Part shown: piece by piece, positions 37,801-53,000 of the stretch
How the letters are laid out: every line of letters begins with the position of its first letter
How positions within the stretch are numbered: position 1 is the first letter of the stretch
Assembly (NCBI RefSeq): GCF_037975245.1
Contig: NC_092572.1
Location: 16,994,269-17,058,268 of the forward strand
Direction of reading: 5' to 3'
Origin: Apostichopus japonicus
Lineage: Eukaryota > Echinodermata > Holothuroidea > Aspidochirotida > Stichopodidae
Length of the DNA: 64,000 nucleotides
Notes under the pieces: generated by a model
The model's input: the letters and a program-made list of their open reading frames with translations, nothing else
What the model was told of the DNA's origin: nothing
The model's database searches: none
Position numbers and translations under genes: made by a program

Positions 37801-40800
37801 TATGGACTGAGATATTAGGTGGATTAACTAATACTTACAGCTCCCCGTCTAGGCACTTGCTGTAAAAGATCGGCAAAAGACGTCATCACCCGGGCTTCGA
37901 ACCAGGGATGCAAAAGAGAGTCTCGATCATCAGCTCGTACAGTGCGCCAAGCCATCCCGCCACTGTATGGACTGAGATATTAGGTGGATTAACTAATACT
38001 TACAGCTCCCCGTCTAGGCACTTGCTGTAAAAGATCGGCAAAAGACGTCATCACCCGGGCTTCGAACCAGGGATGCAAAAGAGAGTCTCGATCATCAGCT
38101 CGTACAGTGCGCCAAGCCATCCCGCCACTGTATGGACTGAGATATTAGGTGGATTAACTAATACTTACAGCTCCCCGTCTAGGCACTTGCTGTAAAAGAT
38201 CGGCAAAAGACGTCATCACCCGGGCTTCGAACCAGGGATGCAAAAGAGAGTCTCGATCATCAGCTCGTACAGTGCGCCAAGCCATCCCGCCACTGTATGG
38301 ACTGAGATATTAGGTGGATTAACTAATACTTACAGCTCCCCGTCTAGGCACTTGCTGTAAAAGATCGGCAAAAGACGTCATCACCCGGGCTTCGAACCAG
38401 GGATGCAAAAGAGAGTCTCGATCATCAGCTCGTACAGTGCGCCAAGCCATCCCGCCACTGTATGGACTGAGATATTAGGTGGATTAACTAATACTTACAG
38501 CTCCCCGTCTAGGCACTTGCTGTAAAAGATCGGCAAAAGACGTCATCACCCGGGCTTCGAACCAGGGATGCAAAAGAGAGTCTCGATCATCAGCTCGTAC
38601 AGTGCGCCAAGCCATCCCGCCACTGTATGGACTGAGATATTAGGTGGATTAACTAATACTTACAGCTCCCCGTCTAGGCACTTGCTGTAAAAGATCGGCA
38701 AAAGACGTCATCACCCGGGCTTCGAACCAGGGATGCAAAAGAGAGTCTCGATCATCAGCTCGTACAGTGCGCCAAGCCATCCCGCCACTGTATGGACTGA
38801 GATATTAGGTGGATTAACTAATACTTACAGCTCCCCGTCTAGGCACTTGCTGTAAAAGATCGGCAAAAGACGTCATCACCCGGGCTTCGAACCAGGGATG
38901 CAAAAGAGAGTCTCGATCATCAGCTCGTACAGTGCGCCAAGCCATCCCGCCACTGTATGGACTGAGATATTAGGTGGATTAACTAATACTTACAGCTCCC
39001 CGTCTAGGCACTTGCTGTAAAAGATCGGCAAAAGACGTCATCACCCGGGCTTCGAACCAGGGATGCAAAAGAGAGTCTCGATCATCAGCTCGTACAGTGC
39101 GCCAAGCCATCCCGCCACTGTATGGACTGAGATATTAGGTGGATTAACTAATACTTACAGCTCCCCGTCTAGGCACTTGCTGTAAAAGATCGGCAAAAGA
39201 CGTCATCACCCGGGCTTCGAACCAGGGATGCAAAAGAGAGTCTCGATCATCAGCTCGTACAGTGCGCCAAGCCATCCCGCCACTGTATGGACTGAGATAT
39301 TAGGTGGATTAACTAATACTTACAGCTCCCCGTCTAGGCACTTGCTGTAAAAGATCGGCAAAAGACGTCATCACCCGGGCTTCGAACCAGGGATGCAAAA
39401 GAGAGTCTCGATCATCAGCTCGTACAGTGCGCCAAGCCATCCCGCCACTGTATGGACTGAGATATTAGGTGGATTAACTAATACTTACAGCTCCCCGTCT
39501 AGGCACTTGCTGTAAAAGATCGGCAAAAGACGTCATCACCCGGGCTTCGAACCAGGGATGCAAAAGAGAGTCTCGATCATCAGCTCGTACAGTGCGCCAA
39601 GCCATCCCGCCACTGTATGGACTGAGATATTAGGTGGATTAACTAATACTTACAGCTCCCCGTCTAGGCACTTGCTGTAAAAGATCGGCAAAAGACGTCA
39701 TCACCCGGGCTTCGAACCAGGGATGCAAAAGAGAGTCTCGATCATCAGCTCGTACAGTGCGCCAAGCCATCCCGCCACTGTATGGACTGAGATATTAGGT
39801 GGATTAACTAATACTTACAGCTCCCCGTCTAGGCACTTGCTGTAAAAGATCGGCAAAAGACGTCATCACCCGGGCTTCGAACCAGGGATGCAAAAGAGAG
39901 TCTCGATCATCAGCTCGTACAGTGCGCCAAGCCATCCCGCCACTGTATGGACTGAGATATTAGGTGGATTAACTAATACTTACAGCTCCCCGTCTAGGCA
40001 CTTGCTGTAAAAGATCGGCAAAAGACGTCATCACCCGGGCTTCGAACCAGGGATGCAAAAGAGAGTCTCGATCATCAGCTCGTACAGTGCGCCAAGCCAT
40101 CCCGCCACTGTATGGACTGAGATATTAGGTGGATTAACTAATACTTACAGCTCCCCGTCTAGGCACTTGCTGTAAAAGATCGGCAAAAGACGTCATCACC
40201 CGGGCTTCGAACCAGGGATGCAAAAGAGAGTCTCGATCATCAGCTCGTACAGTGCGCCAAGCCATCCCGCCACTGTATGGACTGAGATATTAGGTGGATT
40301 AACTAATACTTACAGCTCCCCGTCTAGGCACTTGCTGTAAAAGATCGGCAAAAGACGTCATCACCCGGGCTTCGAACCAGGGATGCAAAAGAGAGTCTCG
40401 ATCATCAGCTCGTACAGTGCGCCAAGCCATCCCGCCACTGTATGGACTGAGATATTAGGTGGATTAACTAATACTTACAGCTCCCCGTCTAGGCACTTGC
40501 TGTAAAAGATCGGCAAAAGACGTCATCACCCGGGCTTCGAACCAGGGATGCAAAAGAGAGTCTCGATCATCAGCTCGTACAGTGCGCCAAGCCATCCCGC
40601 CACTGTATGGACTGAGATATTAGGTGGATTAACTAATACTTACAGCTCCCCGTCTAGGCACTTGCTGTAAAAGATCGGCAAAAGACGTCATCACCCGGGC
40701 TTCGAACCAGGGATGCAAAAGAGAGTCTCGATCATCAGCTCGTACAGTGCGCCAAGCCATCCCGCCACTGTATGGACTGAGATATTAGGTGGATTAACTA

Positions 40801-42511
40801 ATACTTACAGCTCCCCGTCTAGGCACTTGCTGTAAAAGATCGGCAAAAGACGTCATCACCCGGGCTTCGAACCAGGGATGCAAAAGAGAGTCTCGATCAT
40901 CAGCTCGTACAGTGCGCCAAGCCATCCCGCCACTGTATGGACTGAGATATTAGGTGGATTAACTAATACTTACAGCTCCCCGTCTAGGCACTTGCTGTAA
41001 AAGATCGGCAAAAGACGTCATCACCCGGGCTTCGAACCAGGGATGCAAAAGAGAGTCTCGATCATCAGCTCGTACAGTGCGCCAAGCCATCCCGCCACTG
41101 TATGGACTGAGATATTAGGTGGATTAACTAATACTTACAGCTCCCCGTCTAGGCACTTGCTGTAAAAGATCGGCAAAAGACGTCATCACCCGGGCTTCGA
41201 ACCAGGGATGCAAAAGAGAGTCTCGATCATCAGCTCGTACAGTGCGCCAAGCCATCCCGCCACTGTATGGACTGAGATATTAGGTGGATTAACTAATACT
41301 TACAGCTCCCCGTCTAGGCACTTGCTGTAAAAGATCGGCAAAAGACGTCATCACCCGGGCTTCGAACCAGGGATGCAAAAGAGAGTCTCGATCATCAGCT
41401 CGTACAGTGCGCCAAGCCATCCCGCCACTGTATGGACTGAGATATTAGGTGGATTAACTAATACTTACAGCTCCCCGTCTAGGCACTTGCTGTAAAAGAT
41501 CGGCAAAAGACGTCATCACCCGGGCTTCGAACCAGGGATGCAAAAGAGAGTCTCGATCATCAGCTCGTACAGTGCGCCAAGCCATCCCGCCACTGTATGG
41601 ACTGAGATATTAGGTGGATTAACTAATACTTACAGCTCCCCGTCTAGGCACTTGCTGTAAAAGATCGGCAAAAGACGTCATCACCCGGGCTTCGAACCAG
41701 GGATGCAAAAGAGAGTCTCGATCATCAGCTCGTACAGTGCGCCAAGCCATCCCGCCACTGTATGGACTGAGATATTAGGTGGATTAACTAATACTTACAG
41801 CTCCCCGTCTAGGCACTTGCTGTAAAAGATCGGCAAAAGACGTCATCACCCGGGCTTCGAACCAGGGATGCAAAAGAGAGTCTCGATCATCAGCTCGTAC
41901 AGTGCGCCAAGCCATCCCGCCACTGTATGGACTGAGATATTAGGTGGATTAACTAATACTTACAGCTCCCCGTCTAGGCACTTGCTGTAAAAGATCGGCA
42001 AAAGACGTCATCACCCGGGCTTCGAACCAGGGATGCAAAAGAGAGTCTCGATCATCAGCTCGTACAGTGCGCCAAGCCATCCCGCCACTGTATGGACTGA
42101 GATATTAGGTGGATTAACTAATACTTACAGCTCCCCGTCTAGGCACTTGCTGTAAAAGATCGGCAAAAGACGTCATCACCCGGGCTTCGAACCAGGGATG
42201 CAAAAGAGAGTCTCGATCATCAGCTCGTACAGTGCGCCAAGCCATCCCGCCACTGTATGGACTGAGATATTAGGTGGATTAACTAATACTTACAGCTCCC
42301 CGTCTAGGCACTTGCTGTAAAAGATCGGCAAAAGACGTCATCACCCGGGCTTCGAACCAGGGATGCAAAAGAGAGTCTCGATCATCAGCTCGTACAGTGC
42401 GCCAAGCCATCCCGCCACTGTATGGACTGAGATATTAGGTGGATTAACTAATACTTACAGCTCCCCGTCTAGGCACTTGCTGTAAAAGATCGGCAAAAGA
42501 CGTCATCACCC
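28849..42511 (-). repeat. Longest invariant stretch: about 13.7 kb, some 82 identical monomers
   Basis: Between the two-base loss at about 28844 (AAGAGTCTC for AAGAGAGTCTC) and the two-base gain at 42512-42516 (CCCGGGGGC for CCCGGGC), phase is kept exactly and I found no substitution by eye. Comparable invariant runs lie at 1-6252, 19579-28840, 46997-58302 and 59431-64000. This points either to very recent homogenisation or to an assembler that placed identical copies it could not tell apart; the true copy number is then uncertain. Confidence 0.8.
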
Positions 42512-45227
42512 GGGGGCTTCGAACCAGGGATGCAAAAGAGAGTCTCGATCATCAGCTCGTACAGTGCGCCAAGCCATCCCGCCACTGTATGGACTGAGAT
42601 ATTAGGTGGATTAACTAATACTTACAGCTCCCCGTCTAGGCACTTGCTGTAAAAGATCGGCAAAAGACGTCATCACCCGGGCTTCGAACCAGGGATGCAA
42701 AAGAGAGTCTCGATCATCAGCTCGTACAGTGCGCCAAGCCATCCCGCCACTGTATGGACTGAGATATTAGGTGGATTAACTAATACTTACAGCTCCCCGT
42801 CTAGGCACTTGCTGTAAAAGATCGGCAAAAGACGTCATCACCCGGGCTTCGAACCAGGGATGCAAAAGAGAGTCTCGATCATCAGCTCGTACAGTGCGCC
42901 AAGCCATCCCGCCACTGTATGGACTGAGATATTAGGTGGATTAACTAATACTTACAGCTCCCCGTCTAGGCACTTGCTGTAAAAGATCGGCAAAAGACGT
43001 CATCACCCGGGCTTCGAACCAGGGATGCAAAAGAGAGTCTCGATCATCAGCTCGTACAGTGCGCCAAGCCATCCCGCCACTGTATGGACTGAGATATTAG
43101 GTGGATTAACTAATACTTACAGCTCCCCGTCTAGGCACTTGCTGTAAAAGATCGGCAAAAGACGTCATCACCCGGGCTTCGAACCAGGGATGCAAAAGAG
43201 AGTCTCGATCATCAGCTCGTACAGTGCGCCAAGCCATCCCGCCACTGTATGGACTGAGATATTAGGTGGATTAACTAATACTTACAGCTCCCCGTCTAGG
43301 CACTTGCTGTAAAAGATCGGCAAAAGACGTCATCACCCGGGCTTCGAACCAGGGATGCAAAAGAGAGTCTCGATCATCAGCTCGTACAGTGCGCCAAGCC
43401 ATCCCGCCACTGTATGGACTGAGATATTAGGTGGATTAACTAATACTTACAGCTCCCCGTCTAGGCACTTGCTGTAAAAGATCGGCAAAAGACGTCATCA
43501 CCCGGGCTTCGAACCAGGGATGCAAAAGAGAGTCTCGATCATCAGCTCGTACAGTGCGCCAAGCCATCCCGCCACTGTATGGACTGAGATATTAGGTGGA
43601 TTAACTAATACTTACAGCTCCCCGTCTAGGCACTTGCTGTAAAAGATCGGCAAAAGACGTCATCACCCGGGCTTCGAACCAGGGATGCAAAAGAGAGTCT
43701 CGATCATCAGCTCGTACAGTGCGCCAAGCCATCCCGCCACTGTATGGACTGAGATATTAGGTGGATTAACTAATACTTACAGCTCCCCGTCTAGGCACTT
43801 GCTGTAAAAGATCGGCAAAAGACGTCATCACCCGGGCTTCGAACCAGGGATGCAAAAGAGAGTCTCGATCATCAGCTCGTACAGTGCGCCAAGCCATCCC
43901 GCCACTGTATGGACTGAGATATTAGGTGGATTAACTAATACTTACAGCTCCCCGTCTAGGCACTTGCTGTAAAAGATCGGCAAAAGACGTCATCACCCGG
44001 GCTTCGAACCAGGGATGCAAAAGAGAGTCTCGATCATCAGCTCGTACAGTGCGCCAAGCCATCCCGCCACTGTATGGACTGAGATATTAGGTGGATTAAC
44101 TAATACTTACAGCTCCCCGTCTAGGCACTTGCTGTAAAAGATCGGCAAAAGACGTCATCACCCGGGCTTCGAACCAGGGATGCAAAAGAGAGTCTCGATC
44201 ATCAGCTCGTACAGTGCGCCAAGCCATCCCGCCACTGTATGGACTGAGATATTAGGTGGATTAACTAATACTTACAGCTCCCCGTCTAGGCACTTGCTGT
44301 AAAAGATCGGCAAAAGACGTCATCACCCGGGCTTCGAACCAGGGATGCAAAAGAGAGTCTCGATCATCAGCTCGTACAGTGCGCCAAGCCATCCCGCCAC
44401 TGTATGGACTGAGATATTAGGTGGATTAACTAATACTTACAGCTCCCCGTCTAGGCACTTGCTGTAAAAGATCGGCAAAAGACGTCATCACCCGGGCTTC
44501 GAACCAGGGATGCAAAAGAGAGTCTCGATCATCAGCTCGTACAGTGCGCCAAGCCATCCCGCCACTGTATGGACTGAGATATTAGGTGGATTAACTAATA
44601 CTTACAGCTCCCCGTCTAGGCACTTGCTGTAAAAGATCGGCAAAAGACGTCATCACCCGGGCTTCGAACCAGGGATGCAAAAGAGAGTCTCGATCATCAG
44701 CTCGTACAGTGCGCCAAGCCATCCCGCCACTGTATGGACTGAGATATTAGGTGGATTAACTAATACTTACAGCTCCCCGTCTAGGCACTTGCTGTAAAAG
44801 ATCGGCAAAAGACGTCATCACCCGGGCTTCGAACCAGGGATGCAAAAGAGAGTCTCGATCATCAGCTCGTACAGTGCGCCAAGCCATCCCGCCACTGTAT
44901 GGACTGAGATATTAGGTGGATTAACTAATACTTACAGCTCCCCGTCTAGGCACTTGCTGTAAAAGATCGGCAAAAGACGTCATCACCCGGGCTTCGAACC
45001 AGGGATGCAAAAGAGAGTCTCGATCATCAGCTCGTACAGTGCGCCAAGCCATCCCGCCACTGTATGGACTGAGATATTAGGTGGATTAACTAATACTTAC
45101 AGCTCCCCGTCTAGGCACTTGCTGTAAAAGATCGGCAAAAGACGTCATCACCCGGGCTTCGAACCAGGGATGCAAAAGAGAGTCTCGATCATCAGCTCGT
45201 ACAGTGCGCCAAGCCATCCCGCCACTG

Positions 45228-45229
45228 TT
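45228..45229. other. Single-base loss in array B (ACTGTTGG for ACTGTATGG)
   Basis: One A is missing from the GTATGG string of a single monomer. It also damages the CACTGTA arm of the monomer's inverted repeat in that copy. Unlike most indels here it is not in a G/C run, so it is a better candidate for a true private variant and for a physical marker within the array. Confidence 0.8.
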
Positions 45230-46990
45230 GGACTGAGATATTAGGTGGATTAACTAATACTTACAGCTCCCCGTCTAGGCACTTGCTGTAAAAGATCGGC
45301 AAAAGACGTCATCACCCGGGCTTCGAACCAGGGATGCAAAAGAGAGTCTCGATCATCAGCTCGTACAGTGCGCCAAGCCATCCCGCCACTGTATGGACTG
45401 AGATATTAGGTGGATTAACTAATACTTACAGCTCCCCGTCTAGGCACTTGCTGTAAAAGATCGGCAAAAGACGTCATCACCCGGGCTTCGAACCAGGGAT
45501 GCAAAAGAGAGTCTCGATCATCAGCTCGTACAGTGCGCCAAGCCATCCCGCCACTGTATGGACTGAGATATTAGGTGGATTAACTAATACTTACAGCTCC
45601 CCGTCTAGGCACTTGCTGTAAAAGATCGGCAAAAGACGTCATCACCCGGGCTTCGAACCAGGGATGCAAAAGAGAGTCTCGATCATCAGCTCGTACAGTG
45701 CGCCAAGCCATCCCGCCACTGTATGGACTGAGATATTAGGTGGATTAACTAATACTTACAGCTCCCCGTCTAGGCACTTGCTGTAAAAGATCGGCAAAAG
45801 ACGTCATCACCCGGGCTTCGAACCAGGGATGCAAAAGAGAGTCTCGATCATCAGCTCGTACAGTGCGCCAAGCCATCCCGCCACTGTATGGACTGAGATA
45901 TTAGGTGGATTAACTAATACTTACAGCTCCCCGTCTAGGCACTTGCTGTAAAAGATCGGCAAAAGACGTCATCACCCGGGCTTCGAACCAGGGATGCAAA
46001 AGAGAGTCTCGATCATCAGCTCGTACAGTGCGCCAAGCCATCCCGCCACTGTATGGACTGAGATATTAGGTGGATTAACTAATACTTACAGCTCCCCGTC
46101 TAGGCACTTGCTGTAAAAGATCGGCAAAAGACGTCATCACCCGGGCTTCGAACCAGGGATGCAAAAGAGAGTCTCGATCATCAGCTCGTACAGTGCGCCA
46201 AGCCATCCCGCCACTGTATGGACTGAGATATTAGGTGGATTAACTAATACTTACAGCTCCCCGTCTAGGCACTTGCTGTAAAAGATCGGCAAAAGACGTC
46301 ATCACCCGGGCTTCGAACCAGGGATGCAAAAGAGAGTCTCGATCATCAGCTCGTACAGTGCGCCAAGCCATCCCGCCACTGTATGGACTGAGATATTAGG
46401 TGGATTAACTAATACTTACAGCTCCCCGTCTAGGCACTTGCTGTAAAAGATCGGCAAAAGACGTCATCACCCGGGCTTCGAACCAGGGATGCAAAAGAGA
46501 GTCTCGATCATCAGCTCGTACAGTGCGCCAAGCCATCCCGCCACTGTATGGACTGAGATATTAGGTGGATTAACTAATACTTACAGCTCCCCGTCTAGGC
46601 ACTTGCTGTAAAAGATCGGCAAAAGACGTCATCACCCGGGCTTCGAACCAGGGATGCAAAAGAGAGTCTCGATCATCAGCTCGTACAGTGCGCCAAGCCA
46701 TCCCGCCACTGTATGGACTGAGATATTAGGTGGATTAACTAATACTTACAGCTCCCCGTCTAGGCACTTGCTGTAAAAGATCGGCAAAAGACGTCATCAC
46801 CCGGGCTTCGAACCAGGGATGCAAAAGAGAGTCTCGATCATCAGCTCGTACAGTGCGCCAAGCCATCCCGCCACTGTATGGACTGAGATATTAGGTGGAT
46901 TAACTAATACTTACAGCTCCCCGTCTAGGCACTTGCTGTAAAAGATCGGCAAAAGACGTCATCACCCGGGCTTCGAACCAGGGATGCAAA

Positions 46991-47000
46991 AGAGATCTCG
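46991..47000. other. Single-base loss in array B (AGAGATCTCG for AGAGAGTCTCG)
   Basis: One G is absent, which makes an AGATCT site that is otherwise not in the monomer. It is a private marker for one copy in an otherwise uniform stretch. Confidence 0.8.
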
Positions 47001-50000
47001 ATCATCAGCTCGTACAGTGCGCCAAGCCATCCCGCCACTGTATGGACTGAGATATTAGGTGGATTAACTAATACTTACAGCTCCCCGTCTAGGCACTTGC
47101 TGTAAAAGATCGGCAAAAGACGTCATCACCCGGGCTTCGAACCAGGGATGCAAAAGAGAGTCTCGATCATCAGCTCGTACAGTGCGCCAAGCCATCCCGC
47201 CACTGTATGGACTGAGATATTAGGTGGATTAACTAATACTTACAGCTCCCCGTCTAGGCACTTGCTGTAAAAGATCGGCAAAAGACGTCATCACCCGGGC
47301 TTCGAACCAGGGATGCAAAAGAGAGTCTCGATCATCAGCTCGTACAGTGCGCCAAGCCATCCCGCCACTGTATGGACTGAGATATTAGGTGGATTAACTA
47401 ATACTTACAGCTCCCCGTCTAGGCACTTGCTGTAAAAGATCGGCAAAAGACGTCATCACCCGGGCTTCGAACCAGGGATGCAAAAGAGAGTCTCGATCAT
47501 CAGCTCGTACAGTGCGCCAAGCCATCCCGCCACTGTATGGACTGAGATATTAGGTGGATTAACTAATACTTACAGCTCCCCGTCTAGGCACTTGCTGTAA
47601 AAGATCGGCAAAAGACGTCATCACCCGGGCTTCGAACCAGGGATGCAAAAGAGAGTCTCGATCATCAGCTCGTACAGTGCGCCAAGCCATCCCGCCACTG
47701 TATGGACTGAGATATTAGGTGGATTAACTAATACTTACAGCTCCCCGTCTAGGCACTTGCTGTAAAAGATCGGCAAAAGACGTCATCACCCGGGCTTCGA
47801 ACCAGGGATGCAAAAGAGAGTCTCGATCATCAGCTCGTACAGTGCGCCAAGCCATCCCGCCACTGTATGGACTGAGATATTAGGTGGATTAACTAATACT
47901 TACAGCTCCCCGTCTAGGCACTTGCTGTAAAAGATCGGCAAAAGACGTCATCACCCGGGCTTCGAACCAGGGATGCAAAAGAGAGTCTCGATCATCAGCT
48001 CGTACAGTGCGCCAAGCCATCCCGCCACTGTATGGACTGAGATATTAGGTGGATTAACTAATACTTACAGCTCCCCGTCTAGGCACTTGCTGTAAAAGAT
48101 CGGCAAAAGACGTCATCACCCGGGCTTCGAACCAGGGATGCAAAAGAGAGTCTCGATCATCAGCTCGTACAGTGCGCCAAGCCATCCCGCCACTGTATGG
48201 ACTGAGATATTAGGTGGATTAACTAATACTTACAGCTCCCCGTCTAGGCACTTGCTGTAAAAGATCGGCAAAAGACGTCATCACCCGGGCTTCGAACCAG
48301 GGATGCAAAAGAGAGTCTCGATCATCAGCTCGTACAGTGCGCCAAGCCATCCCGCCACTGTATGGACTGAGATATTAGGTGGATTAACTAATACTTACAG
48401 CTCCCCGTCTAGGCACTTGCTGTAAAAGATCGGCAAAAGACGTCATCACCCGGGCTTCGAACCAGGGATGCAAAAGAGAGTCTCGATCATCAGCTCGTAC
48501 AGTGCGCCAAGCCATCCCGCCACTGTATGGACTGAGATATTAGGTGGATTAACTAATACTTACAGCTCCCCGTCTAGGCACTTGCTGTAAAAGATCGGCA
48601 AAAGACGTCATCACCCGGGCTTCGAACCAGGGATGCAAAAGAGAGTCTCGATCATCAGCTCGTACAGTGCGCCAAGCCATCCCGCCACTGTATGGACTGA
48701 GATATTAGGTGGATTAACTAATACTTACAGCTCCCCGTCTAGGCACTTGCTGTAAAAGATCGGCAAAAGACGTCATCACCCGGGCTTCGAACCAGGGATG
48801 CAAAAGAGAGTCTCGATCATCAGCTCGTACAGTGCGCCAAGCCATCCCGCCACTGTATGGACTGAGATATTAGGTGGATTAACTAATACTTACAGCTCCC
48901 CGTCTAGGCACTTGCTGTAAAAGATCGGCAAAAGACGTCATCACCCGGGCTTCGAACCAGGGATGCAAAAGAGAGTCTCGATCATCAGCTCGTACAGTGC
49001 GCCAAGCCATCCCGCCACTGTATGGACTGAGATATTAGGTGGATTAACTAATACTTACAGCTCCCCGTCTAGGCACTTGCTGTAAAAGATCGGCAAAAGA
49101 CGTCATCACCCGGGCTTCGAACCAGGGATGCAAAAGAGAGTCTCGATCATCAGCTCGTACAGTGCGCCAAGCCATCCCGCCACTGTATGGACTGAGATAT
49201 TAGGTGGATTAACTAATACTTACAGCTCCCCGTCTAGGCACTTGCTGTAAAAGATCGGCAAAAGACGTCATCACCCGGGCTTCGAACCAGGGATGCAAAA
49301 GAGAGTCTCGATCATCAGCTCGTACAGTGCGCCAAGCCATCCCGCCACTGTATGGACTGAGATATTAGGTGGATTAACTAATACTTACAGCTCCCCGTCT
49401 AGGCACTTGCTGTAAAAGATCGGCAAAAGACGTCATCACCCGGGCTTCGAACCAGGGATGCAAAAGAGAGTCTCGATCATCAGCTCGTACAGTGCGCCAA
49501 GCCATCCCGCCACTGTATGGACTGAGATATTAGGTGGATTAACTAATACTTACAGCTCCCCGTCTAGGCACTTGCTGTAAAAGATCGGCAAAAGACGTCA
49601 TCACCCGGGCTTCGAACCAGGGATGCAAAAGAGAGTCTCGATCATCAGCTCGTACAGTGCGCCAAGCCATCCCGCCACTGTATGGACTGAGATATTAGGT
49701 GGATTAACTAATACTTACAGCTCCCCGTCTAGGCACTTGCTGTAAAAGATCGGCAAAAGACGTCATCACCCGGGCTTCGAACCAGGGATGCAAAAGAGAG
49801 TCTCGATCATCAGCTCGTACAGTGCGCCAAGCCATCCCGCCACTGTATGGACTGAGATATTAGGTGGATTAACTAATACTTACAGCTCCCCGTCTAGGCA
49901 CTTGCTGTAAAAGATCGGCAAAAGACGTCATCACCCGGGCTTCGAACCAGGGATGCAAAAGAGAGTCTCGATCATCAGCTCGTACAGTGCGCCAAGCCAT

Positions 50001-53000
50001 CCCGCCACTGTATGGACTGAGATATTAGGTGGATTAACTAATACTTACAGCTCCCCGTCTAGGCACTTGCTGTAAAAGATCGGCAAAAGACGTCATCACC
50101 CGGGCTTCGAACCAGGGATGCAAAAGAGAGTCTCGATCATCAGCTCGTACAGTGCGCCAAGCCATCCCGCCACTGTATGGACTGAGATATTAGGTGGATT
50201 AACTAATACTTACAGCTCCCCGTCTAGGCACTTGCTGTAAAAGATCGGCAAAAGACGTCATCACCCGGGCTTCGAACCAGGGATGCAAAAGAGAGTCTCG
50301 ATCATCAGCTCGTACAGTGCGCCAAGCCATCCCGCCACTGTATGGACTGAGATATTAGGTGGATTAACTAATACTTACAGCTCCCCGTCTAGGCACTTGC
50401 TGTAAAAGATCGGCAAAAGACGTCATCACCCGGGCTTCGAACCAGGGATGCAAAAGAGAGTCTCGATCATCAGCTCGTACAGTGCGCCAAGCCATCCCGC
50501 CACTGTATGGACTGAGATATTAGGTGGATTAACTAATACTTACAGCTCCCCGTCTAGGCACTTGCTGTAAAAGATCGGCAAAAGACGTCATCACCCGGGC
50601 TTCGAACCAGGGATGCAAAAGAGAGTCTCGATCATCAGCTCGTACAGTGCGCCAAGCCATCCCGCCACTGTATGGACTGAGATATTAGGTGGATTAACTA
50701 ATACTTACAGCTCCCCGTCTAGGCACTTGCTGTAAAAGATCGGCAAAAGACGTCATCACCCGGGCTTCGAACCAGGGATGCAAAAGAGAGTCTCGATCAT
50801 CAGCTCGTACAGTGCGCCAAGCCATCCCGCCACTGTATGGACTGAGATATTAGGTGGATTAACTAATACTTACAGCTCCCCGTCTAGGCACTTGCTGTAA
50901 AAGATCGGCAAAAGACGTCATCACCCGGGCTTCGAACCAGGGATGCAAAAGAGAGTCTCGATCATCAGCTCGTACAGTGCGCCAAGCCATCCCGCCACTG
51001 TATGGACTGAGATATTAGGTGGATTAACTAATACTTACAGCTCCCCGTCTAGGCACTTGCTGTAAAAGATCGGCAAAAGACGTCATCACCCGGGCTTCGA
51101 ACCAGGGATGCAAAAGAGAGTCTCGATCATCAGCTCGTACAGTGCGCCAAGCCATCCCGCCACTGTATGGACTGAGATATTAGGTGGATTAACTAATACT
51201 TACAGCTCCCCGTCTAGGCACTTGCTGTAAAAGATCGGCAAAAGACGTCATCACCCGGGCTTCGAACCAGGGATGCAAAAGAGAGTCTCGATCATCAGCT
51301 CGTACAGTGCGCCAAGCCATCCCGCCACTGTATGGACTGAGATATTAGGTGGATTAACTAATACTTACAGCTCCCCGTCTAGGCACTTGCTGTAAAAGAT
51401 CGGCAAAAGACGTCATCACCCGGGCTTCGAACCAGGGATGCAAAAGAGAGTCTCGATCATCAGCTCGTACAGTGCGCCAAGCCATCCCGCCACTGTATGG
51501 ACTGAGATATTAGGTGGATTAACTAATACTTACAGCTCCCCGTCTAGGCACTTGCTGTAAAAGATCGGCAAAAGACGTCATCACCCGGGCTTCGAACCAG
51601 GGATGCAAAAGAGAGTCTCGATCATCAGCTCGTACAGTGCGCCAAGCCATCCCGCCACTGTATGGACTGAGATATTAGGTGGATTAACTAATACTTACAG
51701 CTCCCCGTCTAGGCACTTGCTGTAAAAGATCGGCAAAAGACGTCATCACCCGGGCTTCGAACCAGGGATGCAAAAGAGAGTCTCGATCATCAGCTCGTAC
51801 AGTGCGCCAAGCCATCCCGCCACTGTATGGACTGAGATATTAGGTGGATTAACTAATACTTACAGCTCCCCGTCTAGGCACTTGCTGTAAAAGATCGGCA
51901 AAAGACGTCATCACCCGGGCTTCGAACCAGGGATGCAAAAGAGAGTCTCGATCATCAGCTCGTACAGTGCGCCAAGCCATCCCGCCACTGTATGGACTGA
52001 GATATTAGGTGGATTAACTAATACTTACAGCTCCCCGTCTAGGCACTTGCTGTAAAAGATCGGCAAAAGACGTCATCACCCGGGCTTCGAACCAGGGATG
52101 CAAAAGAGAGTCTCGATCATCAGCTCGTACAGTGCGCCAAGCCATCCCGCCACTGTATGGACTGAGATATTAGGTGGATTAACTAATACTTACAGCTCCC
52201 CGTCTAGGCACTTGCTGTAAAAGATCGGCAAAAGACGTCATCACCCGGGCTTCGAACCAGGGATGCAAAAGAGAGTCTCGATCATCAGCTCGTACAGTGC
52301 GCCAAGCCATCCCGCCACTGTATGGACTGAGATATTAGGTGGATTAACTAATACTTACAGCTCCCCGTCTAGGCACTTGCTGTAAAAGATCGGCAAAAGA
52401 CGTCATCACCCGGGCTTCGAACCAGGGATGCAAAAGAGAGTCTCGATCATCAGCTCGTACAGTGCGCCAAGCCATCCCGCCACTGTATGGACTGAGATAT
52501 TAGGTGGATTAACTAATACTTACAGCTCCCCGTCTAGGCACTTGCTGTAAAAGATCGGCAAAAGACGTCATCACCCGGGCTTCGAACCAGGGATGCAAAA
52601 GAGAGTCTCGATCATCAGCTCGTACAGTGCGCCAAGCCATCCCGCCACTGTATGGACTGAGATATTAGGTGGATTAACTAATACTTACAGCTCCCCGTCT
52701 AGGCACTTGCTGTAAAAGATCGGCAAAAGACGTCATCACCCGGGCTTCGAACCAGGGATGCAAAAGAGAGTCTCGATCATCAGCTCGTACAGTGCGCCAA
52801 GCCATCCCGCCACTGTATGGACTGAGATATTAGGTGGATTAACTAATACTTACAGCTCCCCGTCTAGGCACTTGCTGTAAAAGATCGGCAAAAGACGTCA
52901 TCACCCGGGCTTCGAACCAGGGATGCAAAAGAGAGTCTCGATCATCAGCTCGTACAGTGCGCCAAGCCATCCCGCCACTGTATGGACTGAGATATTAGGT